Shown here: in pieces, positions 18,272 through 27,864 of the stretch
Layout: the number at the start of each line of letters is the position of its first letter
Numbering within the stretch: the stretch's first letter is position 1
NCBI GenBank assembly: GCA_012103325.1
Contig: WLWY01000001.1
Coordinates: forward strand, 1,696,986 to 1,760,985
Direction: 5' to 3'
Source of the DNA: Alphaproteobacteria bacterium
GTDB lineage: Bacteria; Pseudomonadota; Alphaproteobacteria; UBA8366; GCA-2717185
DNA: 64,000 bases
The notes under the pieces: model-generated
Seen by the model: the letters and a program-made list of their open reading frames with translations, nothing else
Database searches by the model: none
What the model was told of the DNA's origin: nothing
Position numbers and translations under genes: made by a program

Positions 18272-18395
18272 GGGATTTTCTCCGTTCCGGTTGTCGTATC
18301 GCGGTCGGTAGGCCGACTTGCCTATAGCGTGCAACGGCGAGGCTTAAGTATCCGTTTGCGTTATCGCCCAAAAACGGAACCAAGTGAAGGTCAAT

Positions 18396-20084
18396 TTATT
18401 CAGCTGCGGTGGCGGTGCCGTACACTTTGCGTGCGATATCCGGCGAGATGAAGGCTTGCTTCATGTCGTGCGCGACGCGCTCCGGTGCGCGCTCTGCCGG
18501 ATCGCCATAGCCGCCACCGCCGCCCGTCTGGATCATCAGGACATCGCCCTTTTGCAGGGCGAAGCTACCCTTGGACGGTAATTCCAGAGTCTCGTCGCCG
18601 CGCTTCAGATGCGTCTCCGCACAGCGGCCCGGCGCGCCACCGAACAGCCCGTCGGGTGCCAGGCGGAAACGGTCCGAATAGGTTGCGAAGGTTACACCGT
18701 CCTTGAGGATTTCGTAATGCCGACACAGACCCATGCCGCCACGCGAGCGGCCCTGACCGCCGGAATCGGGCCGCAAACTGTACGCGACAACGCGGAAAAA
18801 ATCGTATTCCAGATCCATTGCCTCGATGGGCACGTTGCCGCAATTGGACATTGGGCTGTCGACCGCGTCGCAGCCATCCCGTTCCGGCCCGCCGCCATAG
18901 CCGCCGCCAAAGATCTCCAGAGAGATGCGGTAGCCGTTCGGCCCGAGATGGCTGAGGCAGACCGACTCGGTCGTATCGAACCCGGTCGCGATTACATTTT
19001 CTGGCGCGGCCTGCGCCAGCGCTTTCATGACCGCGTTGTAGGCGCGGTAACTGGCGGTGAGGCGCGCGCGCACCGGCGCCGGAGGTTTCGGGTTGAGGAT
19101 GCTGCCGTAAGGCGCGGTGATCGTCACCGGGCGCAGGCTGCCTTCGTTGAATGGAATATCGGGGCTGGTCAGCACGGACTTCACGACGGAAAGCGCGGTT
19201 GCGATGGTCGAGGCAAATGGACAGTTCAGGTTCATCGTAACCTGATCGCACGTACCGCTGAAATCGACCGCGATTGAGTCACCTTCAATAGTAACTGTGG
19301 CGCGCACCGGCAACGGCTGATCGCCGATGCCGTCATCGTCCAGTGCATCCTCGCCGGTATAGACCCCATCCGGTGCTTCCGCGATTGCGTGGCGCATGCG
19401 CCGTTCGGAATAGTCCAGCAATTCCGCCATCGCCGCTTCGAAGGTCTCGATCCCGAACTTGGTGCACAGGGCGCGGACCCGCTCCATGCCGATGAAGTTC
19501 GCCGCGAACTGCGCATTGAAGTCGCCGATCGTCTGGTCCGGCACGCGGATATTGGCGCGGATCAGCCGCTCCAGCGGTCCGCCCGACCAGTCGCGTTTGT
19601 GATTGTATTTGCTGGGCGGGATGATCAGCCCTTCCTGATGTACGTCCGTCGCGTGCGGGTTGAGGCCCGGCGCGCCGCCACCGAGATCGAGGTGATGGGC
19701 GACGGTAGCGCTGAAACCGATCAGGGTGCCGTCGAGGAAGATCGGGGAAAACAGGAAGATGTCCGGCAGATGCTGGCCGCCATGGAACGGATCGTTGTTG
19801 ATATAGAAGTCGCCCTCTTCGAGGGTCTCGGGCGGGAACAGTTCCGCGCAAGGCTTGAAGGTCGCGCCGATCGAGCCGAGTTGCATCGGGATCAGCTCTG
19901 CCTGTGCCACGACATTGCCGTGCCGGTCGAGCAGAGCCGCCGCGCAGTCGCTGGCTTCGCGCACGATGGGCGAGTAGGCGGACCGGATCAGCTTCGCGCC
20001 CATCTCTCGCGCCGCGGCGATCAGGCCTTGCGAAATGACCGCCTGGTCCGCCGGGTCCACGCGTTTGCTGTTGGCTCTTGTCAT
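18396..20084 (-). CDS. hyuB: Hydantoinase B / oxoprolinase family subunit
   Basis: A 562-residue HyuB-type protein. The N-terminal part has ISQGLIAAAREMGAKLIRSA, the conserved opening of the family; INNDPFHGGQHLPDIFLF near residue 92 and the glycine-rich GGYGGGPERDGCD near residue 395 are also typical, as is the C-terminal TGGGGGYGDPAER. With HyuA it forms an ATP-dependent cyclic-amide hydrolase (5-oxoprolinase, N-methylhydantoinase or acetophenone-carboxylase-like). Its ATG overlaps the hyuA TGA, so translation is coupled. The true substrate cannot be read from the sequence; the neighbouring peptide-transport cluster favours a pyroglutamate-like or hydantoin-like compound. Confidence 0.9.
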   Translation of the reverse strand: MTRANSKRVDPADQAVISQGLIAAAREMGAKLIRSAYSPIVREASDCAAALLDRHGNVVAQAELIPMQLGSIGATFKPCAELFPPETLEEGDFYINNDPFHGGQHLPDIFLFSPIFLDGTLIGFSATVAHHLDLGGGAPGLNPHATDVHQEGLIIPPSKYNHKRDWSGGPLERLIRANIRVPDQTIGDFNAQFAANFIGMERVRALCTKFGIETFEAAMAELLDYSERRMRHAIAEAPDGVYTGEDALDDDGIGDQPLPVRATVTIEGDSIAVDFSGTCDQVTMNLNCPFASTIATALSVVKSVLTSPDIPFNEGSLRPVTITAPYGSILNPKPPAPVRARLTASYRAYNAVMKALAQAAPENVIATGFDTTESVCLSHLGPNGYRISLEIFGGGYGGGPERDGCDAVDSPMSNCGNVPIEAMDLEYDFFRVVAYSLRPDSGGQGRSRGGMGLCRHYEILKDGVTFATYSDRFRLAPDGLFGGAPGRCAETHLKRGDETLELPSKGSFALQKGDVLMIQTGGGGGYGDPAERAPERVAHDMKQAFISPDIARKVYGTATAAE

Positions 20085-22102
20085 GGCGTCGCATCTCCTT
20101 TGCGGATGATGAGATTATCATGGGAATCGATTGTTGCGCGCCAATCTGGCGGCACATAGGCGGTTGAAGTCGCGTCTTCGACGAGTGCGGGACCCGAAAC
20201 GCTTCCCGCGTCACGGATACCGGTCCGTCCGATGAGAATGCAGTCGCGCCAGTCCCCATTGTCGTAGATGCGCGCATCGGCGCCGTGATCGAGCGAGTCT
20301 TCCTCGCGCAATGCCGGCAGGTCGGATGGCGGCGCCAGCGCGCCGATCCGGAACGAGACGATTTCGCACGGTCCGAAATCGGCGCCGCCGAAACCGAAAA
20401 GCTGAATATGTGCCTCGGCAAATCGTGCAGCGAGCTCCTCGGCTGTTAGCGTATCGAGACTGTCGTGGTGGAGCGCGACCTGTATTTCAAATGCCTGGCC
20501 GACATAGCGCATTTCCAAGGTAGGCGCGAAACGCGGCTCGGCGTCGATCTCGAATTCGGCGAATGCCTCCCGGGCGCCCGCCGCCATATCGGCGAACACA
20601 TCACGGACAACCGATGGCGCCTTGTCGTCGACAAGGACTTTCCGCGTCAGCGTGTCGTACTGTGCGAAGTCCGCGGCCAGCAATCCGAAAGCCGACAGAA
20701 CACCGGCGTTCGGCGGGACGACGACGGTCCCGATGCCCAACTCCTCGGCGACGCGCACCGCATGCAGGGGCCCAGCACCGCCGTAAGGCGTCAGGACATA
20801 GTCGCGTGGGTCGCGGCCTCGCTCGGTTGACACAAGCTGTATGGCGCGGACGATATTAGCATCGGCGACGCGAATGGCGCTGTCGGCGAATTCTTCCAGC
20901 GCCATGCCGAGCGCGTCGGCGTGCGGCTTCAATGCGGCATGCGCCGCCGCGCTGTCGATCGACATGGCGCCGCCGAGAAAGGCCTCCGGCCGGATCGAGC
21001 CGCGCACGATATGGGTGTCGGTGATCGCCGGTTCCGTGCCGCCGCGCGCGTAGCAGGCCGGTCCCGGATCGGCGCCGGCCGAACGCGGCCCGACCCGCAG
21101 CATGTCGCCGTCGTCGATCCAGACGATCGAGCCGCCACCTGCGCCGACCGTGACGATATCCAGTGCCGGCGTGCGGATCGGCAGGCCGTCGACTTCCGTT
21201 TCGCTCGACAGGTCCGCCCGGCCGCCGGTCACAACGCAGACATCGGTCGAGGTTCCGCCCATATCCAGCGTGATCAGCTCCTTGAAACCGGCCAACGCCG
21301 CCTGTCGGATTGCACCATTCACGCCGGCCGCTGGACCCGAGAACAGTGAGCTGACGGCATTCCCGGAAATCGCGGCCGCGGGCAAGTGCCCGCCATTCGA
21401 TTGCATGATCGAAAAACGCCCGGTAAATCCGATTTTCTCCAAGCTATCGGCAAAGCGAGAAATATACGCGTCCGTCACGGGCTGCACATAGGCGGCGATG
21501 GTCGTGGTCGAGGCGCGCTCGTATTCGCGAAACTCGCGGGTCACGTCGCAGGAGCAAGTGATCGAAAGGGCCGGGAAATGATCCGCGACCCACGCCGCGA
21601 CGGCACGCTCATGTGCCGGGTTGGCGTAGCCGTTCAGCAGACAGATCGCGACGGCTTCGTAACCGCCTTTCGCCAGCGGGCTTGTCAGCGTTTCGGTAAG
21701 ATGTTTGGTATCGAGCGGGCGAATGACCGCGCCATCGGGGCCGATCCGTTCGTCGATTTCGAAGGTATCGCGGCGACCGACGACCGGCGCTGGCTTGCCG
21801 TAGAACAAGTCGTATATTTGCCGCCGGTTGTGACGTTGCAACAGCAGCAGATCGCGAAACCCTCTTGTGACAAGGAATGCGATGGGCGCACCCTTGCGCT
21901 CCAGGATGGCGTTGATGGCGACGGTAGAGCCGTGAACGAGATCGTCGACCCGGTCCATCGGTAGGTCGGCAGCCTTCAGCGCCGCGAGCGCTCCTTCGTC
22001 GGGCGCCGACGGAACGCTAGGCACTTTGGCAATCCGCACCTGGCCGTCTTCGATCGCGACCAGATCTGTAAAGGTGCCCCCAACTTCAACGCCGACGCGC
22101 AT
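20081..22102 (-). CDS. hyuA: Hydantoinase A / oxoprolinase family subunit
   Basis: A 673-residue ATPase subunit from the ATG at 22100-22102, which has GAGG five bases upstream and begins MRVGVEVGGTFTD, the family's N-terminal phosphate loop; an upstream extension to 22228 is not coding-like. HGSTVAINAILERKG near residue 60, ITLDMGGTSTDVCVV near residue 288 and SAGADPGPACYARGG near residue 352 are the expected ASKHA-type ATPase elements. It uses ATP to activate the amide before ring opening by HyuB. It is the first gene of the leftward hyuA-hyuB operon and is divergent from the peptide transporter operon. Confidence 0.92.
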   Translation of the reverse strand: MRVGVEVGGTFTDLVAIEDGQVRIAKVPSVPSAPDEGALAALKAADLPMDRVDDLVHGSTVAINAILERKGAPIAFLVTRGFRDLLLLQRHNRRQIYDLFYGKPAPVVGRRDTFEIDERIGPDGAVIRPLDTKHLTETLTSPLAKGGYEAVAICLLNGYANPAHERAVAAWVADHFPALSITCSCDVTREFREYERASTTTIAAYVQPVTDAYISRFADSLEKIGFTGRFSIMQSNGGHLPAAAISGNAVSSLFSGPAAGVNGAIRQAALAGFKELITLDMGGTSTDVCVVTGGRADLSSETEVDGLPIRTPALDIVTVGAGGGSIVWIDDGDMLRVGPRSAGADPGPACYARGGTEPAITDTHIVRGSIRPEAFLGGAMSIDSAAAHAALKPHADALGMALEEFADSAIRVADANIVRAIQLVSTERGRDPRDYVLTPYGGAGPLHAVRVAEELGIGTVVVPPNAGVLSAFGLLAADFAQYDTLTRKVLVDDKAPSVVRDVFADMAAGAREAFAEFEIDAEPRFAPTLEMRYVGQAFEIQVALHHDSLDTLTAEELAARFAEAHIQLFGFGGADFGPCEIVSFRIGALAPPSDLPALREEDSLDHGADARIYDNGDWRDCILIGRTGIRDAGSVSGPALVEDATSTAYVPPDWRATIDSHDNLIIRKGDATP

Positions 22103-22438
22103 TTCTACCTCATCCTCAACAACGCGTGATCGCGCCCGCTCTTTGTGAAACCGGACGCTATCAATGAACAGTTCCAGCCGTTCCTGACCTACACGAACAG
22201 GGAGAGTTCGGCAAATCGGACCGCGCATCGTACGGATGGCCTAGCGAATTCAACCTGTTGACCCGGGCGTTACGAATGGATTGAATAGAAGCGCAATCAA
22301 TGCGTCTAATATGCCGTCAGCGAGATGATAAAAATCATCAATGATGGTTGTTGCGATTTGCCGAGTGGGACGGAATTCGAGGTTCCGGCAGAACGTGGCA
22401 TATTTGAGGTGTCATCGAAACAGGGAGATAGACAGGTG
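22103..22438. promoter_or_regulatory. Divergent control region between hyuAB and the dpp-like operon
   Basis: This 336-base gap must hold promoters for both operons. A short inverted repeat, GATGAT-AAAA-ATCATC (22324-22339), lies about 100 bases before the transporter start and could be an operator. A weak sigma70-like arrangement for the rightward operon is TTGACC at 22258, 17 bases, TTGAAT at 22281. No regulator gene adjoins the region. The in-frame extension of the binding-protein gene through here (from 22325) looks non-coding. Confidence 0.35.
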
Positions 22439-23977
22439 ATGCGAAGACTTATTCCTATTGCGGTAACGGCTGCCGCTGTCGGCGCGGCAATGTTCGCTGC
22501 ACCGGCCCTAGCCGGAAAATCAAACGATACGCTGGTATGGTCGACTGACCGTGAAATCAATGCGCCCCTGCCGTATTACGAGCAGGTTCGCGAAATCGTG
22601 GTCATGAACCACCATACGTTCGATACGCTGCTGTACCGTGATCCGGCGACGAATAATATCGGACCACTGTTGGCGACGTCGTACAAATGGGTCGACGACG
22701 TGACGATGGATTTCGAGTTGCGCAAGGACGTTGTCTTTCACAACGGCAAGAAGTTCGGTGCCGACGATGTGGTCAGCACCTTCAACCACGTTTCGAGCCC
22801 GGACAGCGGCGTGCTGACGAAGCGCAACGTAAGCTGGATCAAGAACGCGGAGAAGCTTGGCGACTACAAAGTTCGCGTTCACCTGAAAGCGCCGTTCCCG
22901 GCCGCGCTGCAATTTTTATCCGGCCCGACCGGTATCTTACCCGCGGGCATCTGGAAACTGGCGAAGAAGGATGCAACCGGCAAACCGGATTACGGCACCG
23001 TTCCGCCAATCGGTACCGGTCCGTACAAGGTTGTCGAATTCGTGCCAGGCGAATCCATGACCCTCGAGCGGAACAAGGACTATTTCGATGGGCCGAAGGG
23101 CAAGCCCTCGATCGGTAAAATTAAGTTTCGCACGGTTGCCGACCCTGAATCGCAGTTGGCCGAAGTTCTAACCGGCAGCCTCGACTGGATCTGGGACGTA
23201 CCCAAGGACAAGTCCGAAGAACTTCAGGCCAGTGGGCTCGTTCAAGTCGTCAACGCGCCAACCATGCGCATCAGCTACCTTTCTTTGGATAAGGTCGGCC
23301 GCGGTGGCAAGGACAGTCCTTGGACGAAGCTGAAGGTTCGCAAGGCAGTGGCGCATGCGGTTGATCGCGAAGCCATTGCCAAGAACCTTGTCGGTGGCGC
23401 TTCGGCGGCGATTCACTCTGCCTGCTACCCGTCGCAGTTCGGCTGCACGCAGGATGTGCCGCAATATAAGTATGATCCGGCATTGGCCAAGAAGCTGCTC
23501 GCCGAAGCGGGATATCCGAACGGCTTCTCGTCGGACATCTATGCGTATCGTCAGCGGGAATATACCGAGGCGCTGATGGGCTATCTTGCCAAGGTCGGAA
23601 TCAAGACCAACCTTAAATATATGCAGTACAAAGCGCTGCGCGGTCTGGTCTGGAACGGAACGGCGACGCCGAACATGATGACCTGGGGGTCGTACTCGAT
23701 GAACGACGTCTCGGCCATCACAAGTCACTTCTTCAAGCACGGCAAGGACGATTTTTGCCGTGACGATGACGTCAAGAAATGGCTTGAGACAGGTGATACC
23801 AGCACCGACCCCGTGGTACGCAAGGACGCTTACGCGAAGGCGCTTCGCCGTATTCAGGAGCATGTGTGCTGGGTGCCGTTGTTTACCTACGCGAAGTACT
23901 ACGTGTACACGAAGGAACTCGACTTCACGCCGACGTCGGACGAAATTCCACGTTTCTTTACCGCGAAGTGGAAATAG
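22439..23977 (+). CDS. dppA: Peptide ABC transporter substrate-binding protein
   Basis: A 512-residue family 5 solute-binding protein with a signal peptide (basic start, hydrophobic run, APALAGK cleavage site near residue 25). LRKDVVFHNGKKFGADDVV near residue 80 is the family 5 signature, and the C-terminal CWVPLFTYAKYYVY is also typical. It should capture di- or oligopeptides or related amides in the periplasm and deliver them to the DppBC-like permeases. The ATG at 22439 follows a GGGAG and fits the signal peptide. A GC-rich hairpin after the gene probably raises its message level over the permease genes. The gene symbol is by family; the ligand is not proven. Confidence 0.92.
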   Translation: MRRLIPIAVTAAAVGAAMFAAPALAGKSNDTLVWSTDREINAPLPYYEQVREIVVMNHHTFDTLLYRDPATNNIGPLLATSYKWVDDVTMDFELRKDVVFHNGKKFGADDVVSTFNHVSSPDSGVLTKRNVSWIKNAEKLGDYKVRVHLKAPFPAALQFLSGPTGILPAGIWKLAKKDATGKPDYGTVPPIGTGPYKVVEFVPGESMTLERNKDYFDGPKGKPSIGKIKFRTVADPESQLAEVLTGSLDWIWDVPKDKSEELQASGLVQVVNAPTMRISYLSLDKVGRGGKDSPWTKLKVRKAVAHAVDREAIAKNLVGGASAAIHSACYPSQFGCTQDVPQYKYDPALAKKLLAEAGYPNGFSSDIYAYRQREYTEALMGYLAKVGIKTNLKYMQYKALRGLVWNGTATPNMMTWGSYSMNDVSAITSHFFKHGKDDFCRDDDVKKWLETGDTSTDPVVRKDAYAKALRRIQEHVCWVPLFTYAKYYVYTKELDFTPTSDEIPRFFTAKWK

Positions 23978-23990
23978 TCTGAACCACACG

Positions 23991-24023
23991 CAGGGGCGCG
24001 CTCCGAAACGGGACGCGCCCCTG
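23991..24023 (+). terminator. Intra-operon hairpin after the binding-protein gene
   Basis: A perfect 10-bp GC-rich stem (23991-24000 with 24014-24023) lies between the binding-protein gene and the first permease gene and is followed only by TTGATTT. With no real U-run it is better read as a partial attenuator or 3' stabiliser, a common way to make excess binding protein. Confidence 0.6.
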
Positions 24024-24047
24024 TTGATTTAGCCAAGAGGTCAGGCG

Positions 24048-24965
24048 ATGCTTTTTTACACGCTCAAGCGCTTTGGGATGGCGTTGCTGGTTCTGGTGAG
24101 CGTCTCGCTCATCACGTTCACGCTGTTGCGTCTCTCCGGCGATCCAGCCGCCGCCATGGCTGGCGAAGCGGCGACCGAAGAGGATATCGAGTATGTCCGT
24201 ACCTTCTACGGGTTTGATCGTCCCTTGCCTGTCCAATACTGGTCCTGGGCCACGAAAGCGCTGCAAGGTGATTTTGGAAGATCCATATATCTAAAGCAGC
24301 CTGTGGCGGATCTTATTGCGGCGAAGGCGCCGGTCACCATGACTCTCGGCGTTTTCGCCTTGCTATTCGCGTTGGTTCTATCGATTCCGTTGGGTGTTTT
24401 GGCCGCGATGCACCCCAATACGATATTCGATCGAATGGCGCTGACTCTCGCGGTTGTGGGCCAGGCATTGCCCAGCTTTTTTTTCGCGCTGATCCTTATT
24501 GTCGTGTTCGGTGTCATGCTGCGATGGCTGCCGATCTCCGGCAACGCAACGTGGCTGCATTTTATTTTGCCGTCTATCGTTCTTGGTTATTATTCGACGC
24601 CCGCCTTCATGCGGTTGACTCGTGCGGGCATGATGGAAGTCTTGGGGTCGGATTACATTCGAACAGCCAAGGCAAAAGGGCTCAAACCCCCAGTTGTCTT
24701 GTTTAAGCACGCCTTGCGCAATGCTGTCATACCAGTCGTTTCGCTTGCGGCGGTGCAGTTTGGCTTCATGCTCGGTGGTTCGTTTATCATCGAACAAATC
24801 TATTCGATCCAAGGCATCGGCCGTCTTGCGCTGCAGTCCATATATCGGTCGGACTTCGAAGTTATTCAGGCGATCATCCTGACCATCGCGAGTATCTACA
24901 TTATTCTGACGTTCCTGGCGGACGTGCTGAACGCGTTCCTTGATCCAAGGATTCGGGTTCACTAA
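24048..24965 (+). CDS. dppB: Peptide ABC transporter permease (DppB-like)
   Basis: A 305-residue inner-membrane subunit with six helices. The N-terminus RFGMALLVLVSVSLITFTLL and the first periplasmic loop with YGFDRPLPVQYW are characteristic of DppB/OppB proteins. The EAA loop that docks to the ATPases is near residue 200 (SDYIRTAKAKGL, then HALRNAVIP). It pairs with the next gene to form the channel. The gene starts 24 bases after the hairpin, with AGAGG upstream. Confidence 0.93.
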   Translation: MLFYTLKRFGMALLVLVSVSLITFTLLRLSGDPAAAMAGEAATEEDIEYVRTFYGFDRPLPVQYWSWATKALQGDFGRSIYLKQPVADLIAAKAPVTMTLGVFALLFALVLSIPLGVLAAMHPNTIFDRMALTLAVVGQALPSFFFALILIVVFGVMLRWLPISGNATWLHFILPSIVLGYYSTPAFMRLTRAGMMEVLGSDYIRTAKAKGLKPPVVLFKHALRNAVIPVVSLAAVQFGFMLGGSFIIEQIYSIQGIGRLALQSIYRSDFEVIQAIILTIASIYIILTFLADVLNAFLDPRIRVH

Positions 24966-24986
24966 CTGCAGACGGGGAGCACGATC

Positions 24987-25898
24987 ATGTCCATTAGCAC
25001 TTCGCCCGACAAACTGCCCAGCGCAGAGGAAATTCTCGAGCCGTCGCCGGCGGCGCTGCTAAGACGGCGCGCGTTTCGGCACTATGGTTTCATCATTGGC
25101 GGCAGTGTCTTGGCCGTCATTGTGTTGATGGCGCTGCTTGCGCCGCTCATCGCACCCTTCGATCCCTATGACCAGGAGCTGACACGGCGATTCATTCCGC
25201 CGGTCTGGCATGAAAAAGGGACGTGGACGCACGTCTTCGGCACGGATGGTTATGGGAGAGATTATCTGAGCCGCACCATTTACGGTTCGCAAGTTTCTCT
25301 GCTGATCGGTTTGGCCGCCATGCTTATATCCGGTGTCATCGGCACAACCATGGGCGTCCTGGCCGGCTACTTCGGCGGCCGTGTCGACATGGTCATTTCA
25401 TTTTTTATCACAAACCGATTGGCCATGCCGGCGATCCTCGTCGCGCTCGCGGTAGTGGCGATTATCGGCAGTTCGATGACCGTCGTTATCTGGACTCTTG
25501 GATTGCTGATCTGGGACCGGTTTGCGGTGGTAATGCGAAGTACGACCCAACAGATCCGAAATCTTGATTACGTTGCGGCGGCGGAAGCCGCCGGCTGTTC
25601 GGTCCTTCGACTGCTGCTGACGGAAATCATGCCGAATGTCTTTAACGCGCTGATCGTCGTGGCGTCCTTGGAAGTCGCGCATGCCGTTCTGCTCGAAGCA
25701 GCCTTGTCCTTCCTCGGACTCGGCGTTCAACCGCCGACACCGTCGTGGGGGTTGATGGTTGCCGAAGGCAAAGGTCATATGTATTTCAAACCTTGGGTGA
25801 TTTCGATTCCAGGCTTCGCGATCTTTGCCTTGGTCCTGAGCATTAACCTGATGGGTGACGGCATCCGCGATATTACGGCGCCGGAGAACCGAAATTGA
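24987..25898 (+). CDS. dppC: Peptide ABC transporter permease (DppC-like)
   Basis: A 303-residue permease. A cytoplasmic N-terminal tail of about 35 residues leads into helix 1, followed by the DppC/OppC region with HVFGTDGYGRDYLSR near residue 80, which marks this subfamily. The EAA-like loop is YVAAAEAAGCSVLRL near residue 195, and SFLGLGVQPPTPSWG near residue 245 is the conserved C-terminal motif. Its TGA overlaps the TTG start of the next gene by 4 bases, so translation is coupled. Confidence 0.93.
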   Translation: MSISTSPDKLPSAEEILEPSPAALLRRRAFRHYGFIIGGSVLAVIVLMALLAPLIAPFDPYDQELTRRFIPPVWHEKGTWTHVFGTDGYGRDYLSRTIYGSQVSLLIGLAAMLISGVIGTTMGVLAGYFGGRVDMVISFFITNRLAMPAILVALAVVAIIGSSMTVVIWTLGLLIWDRFAVVMRSTTQQIRNLDYVAAAEAAGCSVLRLLLTEIMPNVFNALIVVASLEVAHAVLLEAALSFLGLGVQPPTPSWGLMVAEGKGHMYFKPWVISIPGFAIFALVLSINLMGDGIRDITAPENRN

Positions 25899-26896
25899 GT
25901 GCATTGCTTGAGGTCGAAGACCTCACCATCGATATTCCGGTGCCGTCTGGCATGCTGCATCCGGTGCGCGGGATCAGCTTTCAGGTCGAGGCCGGCGAAA
26001 CCTTGGGGATCGTTGGCGAGTCAGGATGCGGTAAATCGCTAACCTCTCTCGCCATCATGGGGCTGCTGCCGTCCTCCGCAACGCGCACGGCAACTAGGCT
26101 TGATTTGGAGGGGCAGTCACTGCTTCCGCTATCGGAAAGCGAGCTGTCCGATTTGCGCGGCGAACGGATGTCGATGATATTCCAGGATCCGATGACGTCG
26201 CTCAACCCGGCCTACAGCATCGGCAACCAGTTGGCGGAAGTCTTGATCCGGCATCGCGGTGCCTCTCAGCGCGAAGCGACGGACCGAGCCGTATTCCTGC
26301 TGGAGAAAGTCGGCATATCGGCCGCAGCGAGTCGTCTTGGCCAGTATCCGCACCAACTCTCAGGCGGGTTGCGGCAACGCGTCATGATCGCCATGGCGCT
26401 GATGTGCGAGCCGCGCCTGCTGATCGCAGACGAGCCGACGACGGCGCTGGACGTGACGATTCAGGCGCAGATCCTGCTCTTGATCCAGTCGCTGCAGAAG
26501 GAGTTTTCGATCGGCGTGATCCTGATTACCCACGACCTTGGTGTTGTAGCGCGAACAGCTGACAGGGTGGCCGTCATGTATGCCGGTGAAATCGTGGAGA
26601 CCGGCACGGCGACCGAGATCTTCGAGAAACCACTGCATCCCTACACGCAGGGCCTCATCGACTGCATCCCGATCCCCGGCAAGACCAAACCAGGCGAGCA
26701 TTTGGGCTCGATTCCGGGCATCGTGCCGACCCTGGTGGGCGACCTGCAAGGGTGCGCGTTCGGGGACCGCTGCGCGCACGTCCGCGACATCTGCCGCCAG
26801 GATGTGAGCGAAAACCAATTGGGGCCGGGGCGGCACTTCCGCTGCATCCTGCCAGCTGAACTGGAGGCGCGCACTGCCGTGGCGGCCGCGCAATGA
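25895..26896 (+). CDS. dppD: Peptide ABC transporter ATP-binding protein (DppD-like)
   Basis: A 333-residue ATPase with Walker A GESGCGKS near residue 41, Q-loop FQDPMTSLNP near residue 97, signature LSGGLRQRV near residue 155 and Walker B LLIADEPTTALD near residue 173. The C-terminal oligopeptide/dipeptide extension has CAFGDRCAH and CRQD, with cysteines spaced as in members that carry a [4Fe-4S] cluster. The start is TTG at 25895, overlapping the previous stop as TTGA. It works as a heterodimer with the next gene product. Confidence 0.93.
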   Translation: MSALLEVEDLTIDIPVPSGMLHPVRGISFQVEAGETLGIVGESGCGKSLTSLAIMGLLPSSATRTATRLDLEGQSLLPLSESELSDLRGERMSMIFQDPMTSLNPAYSIGNQLAEVLIRHRGASQREATDRAVFLLEKVGISAAASRLGQYPHQLSGGLRQRVMIAMALMCEPRLLIADEPTTALDVTIQAQILLLIQSLQKEFSIGVILITHDLGVVARTADRVAVMYAGEIVETGTATEIFEKPLHPYTQGLIDCIPIPGKTKPGEHLGSIPGIVPTLVGDLQGCAFGDRCAHVRDICRQDVSENQLGPGRHFRCILPAELEARTAVAAAQ

Positions 26897-27864
26897 CGGC
26901 GCTCTTCGAGGCGCGCGAAGTGCGCAAGACCTTTGCGATCAAGCAGGGCTTCTTCAAGCCGAAGAAACCGTTGCATGCGGTCAACGGCATCTCGTTCAAA
27001 CTAGAGAAGGGATCGGTGCTTGGCCTTGTCGGTGAATCCGGCTGCGGCAAGACGACCATGGCCCGTATTCTGTTGGGTCTTGAAAAACCGACATCGGGCG
27101 AAATTTTCATCGATGGCGAGCCGCTCACGACTCTTGACCGGATCGCGGTGGCGCGGCGCGTTCAGCCGATCTTCCAGGACCCTTATTCGTCGCTTAATCC
27201 ACGCAAATCGATCGGCACGATCATCAACCTGCCGCTGCGTATCCACAAGGTGGGCGACCCCAAGGAATGGAAGCGCCGCGCGGAAGAGATGATGGAACTC
27301 GTCGGTTTGCCGCGCCGGCTCTACAACAACTATCCGAGCCAGCTTTCCGGTGGTCAGCGGCAGCGTATCGCCATTGCCCGGGCGTTGATCATGAAGCCGG
27401 AAGTCGTGATCTGCGACGAGCCGACCTCCGCGCTCGACGTGTCTGTGCAGGCGCAAATTCTCAATCTACTGCTCGACCTGCAGCAGGAGCTTGGTCTTAC
27501 CTATGTCGTCATCAGCCACAATCTGGCAGTGGTCGAACATATCGCCAAACGGGTTGCCGTGATGTACCTCGGCCGCGTCGTCGAGGAAGCGGAATCCCAG
27601 GAATTGTTCAAGAACCCGCAGCATCCCTACACGAAGGCGTTGCTGGGCTCTGTATTGACGCCGGACCCGTCGCTCGATGTGCCGGATACCCATCTCGGCG
27701 CGACCTTCCCGAACCCGGTCAATCCGCCGTCCGGCTGCACTTTCCACCCGCGCTGCGTCGATGTGATGCCAATCTGCAGCCAGACCGCGCCGGCACCGAC
27801 GATGGTCGGTGGTGCCTGTGTCGAGTGCCACCTTTACAGCGAGGCGGAGCGCGCCGCGTCATGA
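26893..27864 (+). CDS. dppF: Peptide ABC transporter ATP-binding protein (DppF-like)
   Basis: A 323-residue ATPase: Walker A GESGCGKT near residue 50, Q-loop FQDPYSSLNPRKS, signature LSGGQRQRIAIARAL near residue 155, Walker B VVICDEPTSALDVS. The C-terminal region with SGCTFHPRC and two more cysteines is the peptide-transporter extension. ATGA overlaps tie it to the gene on either side (26893-26896 and 27861-27864). This completes a full five-gene importer. Confidence 0.93.
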   Translation: MTALFEAREVRKTFAIKQGFFKPKKPLHAVNGISFKLEKGSVLGLVGESGCGKTTMARILLGLEKPTSGEIFIDGEPLTTLDRIAVARRVQPIFQDPYSSLNPRKSIGTIINLPLRIHKVGDPKEWKRRAEEMMELVGLPRRLYNNYPSQLSGGQRQRIAIARALIMKPEVVICDEPTSALDVSVQAQILNLLLDLQQELGLTYVVISHNLAVVEHIAKRVAVMYLGRVVEEAESQELFKNPQHPYTKALLGSVLTPDPSLDVPDTHLGATFPNPVNPPSGCTFHPRCVDVMPICSQTAPAPTMVGGACVECHLYSEAERAAS

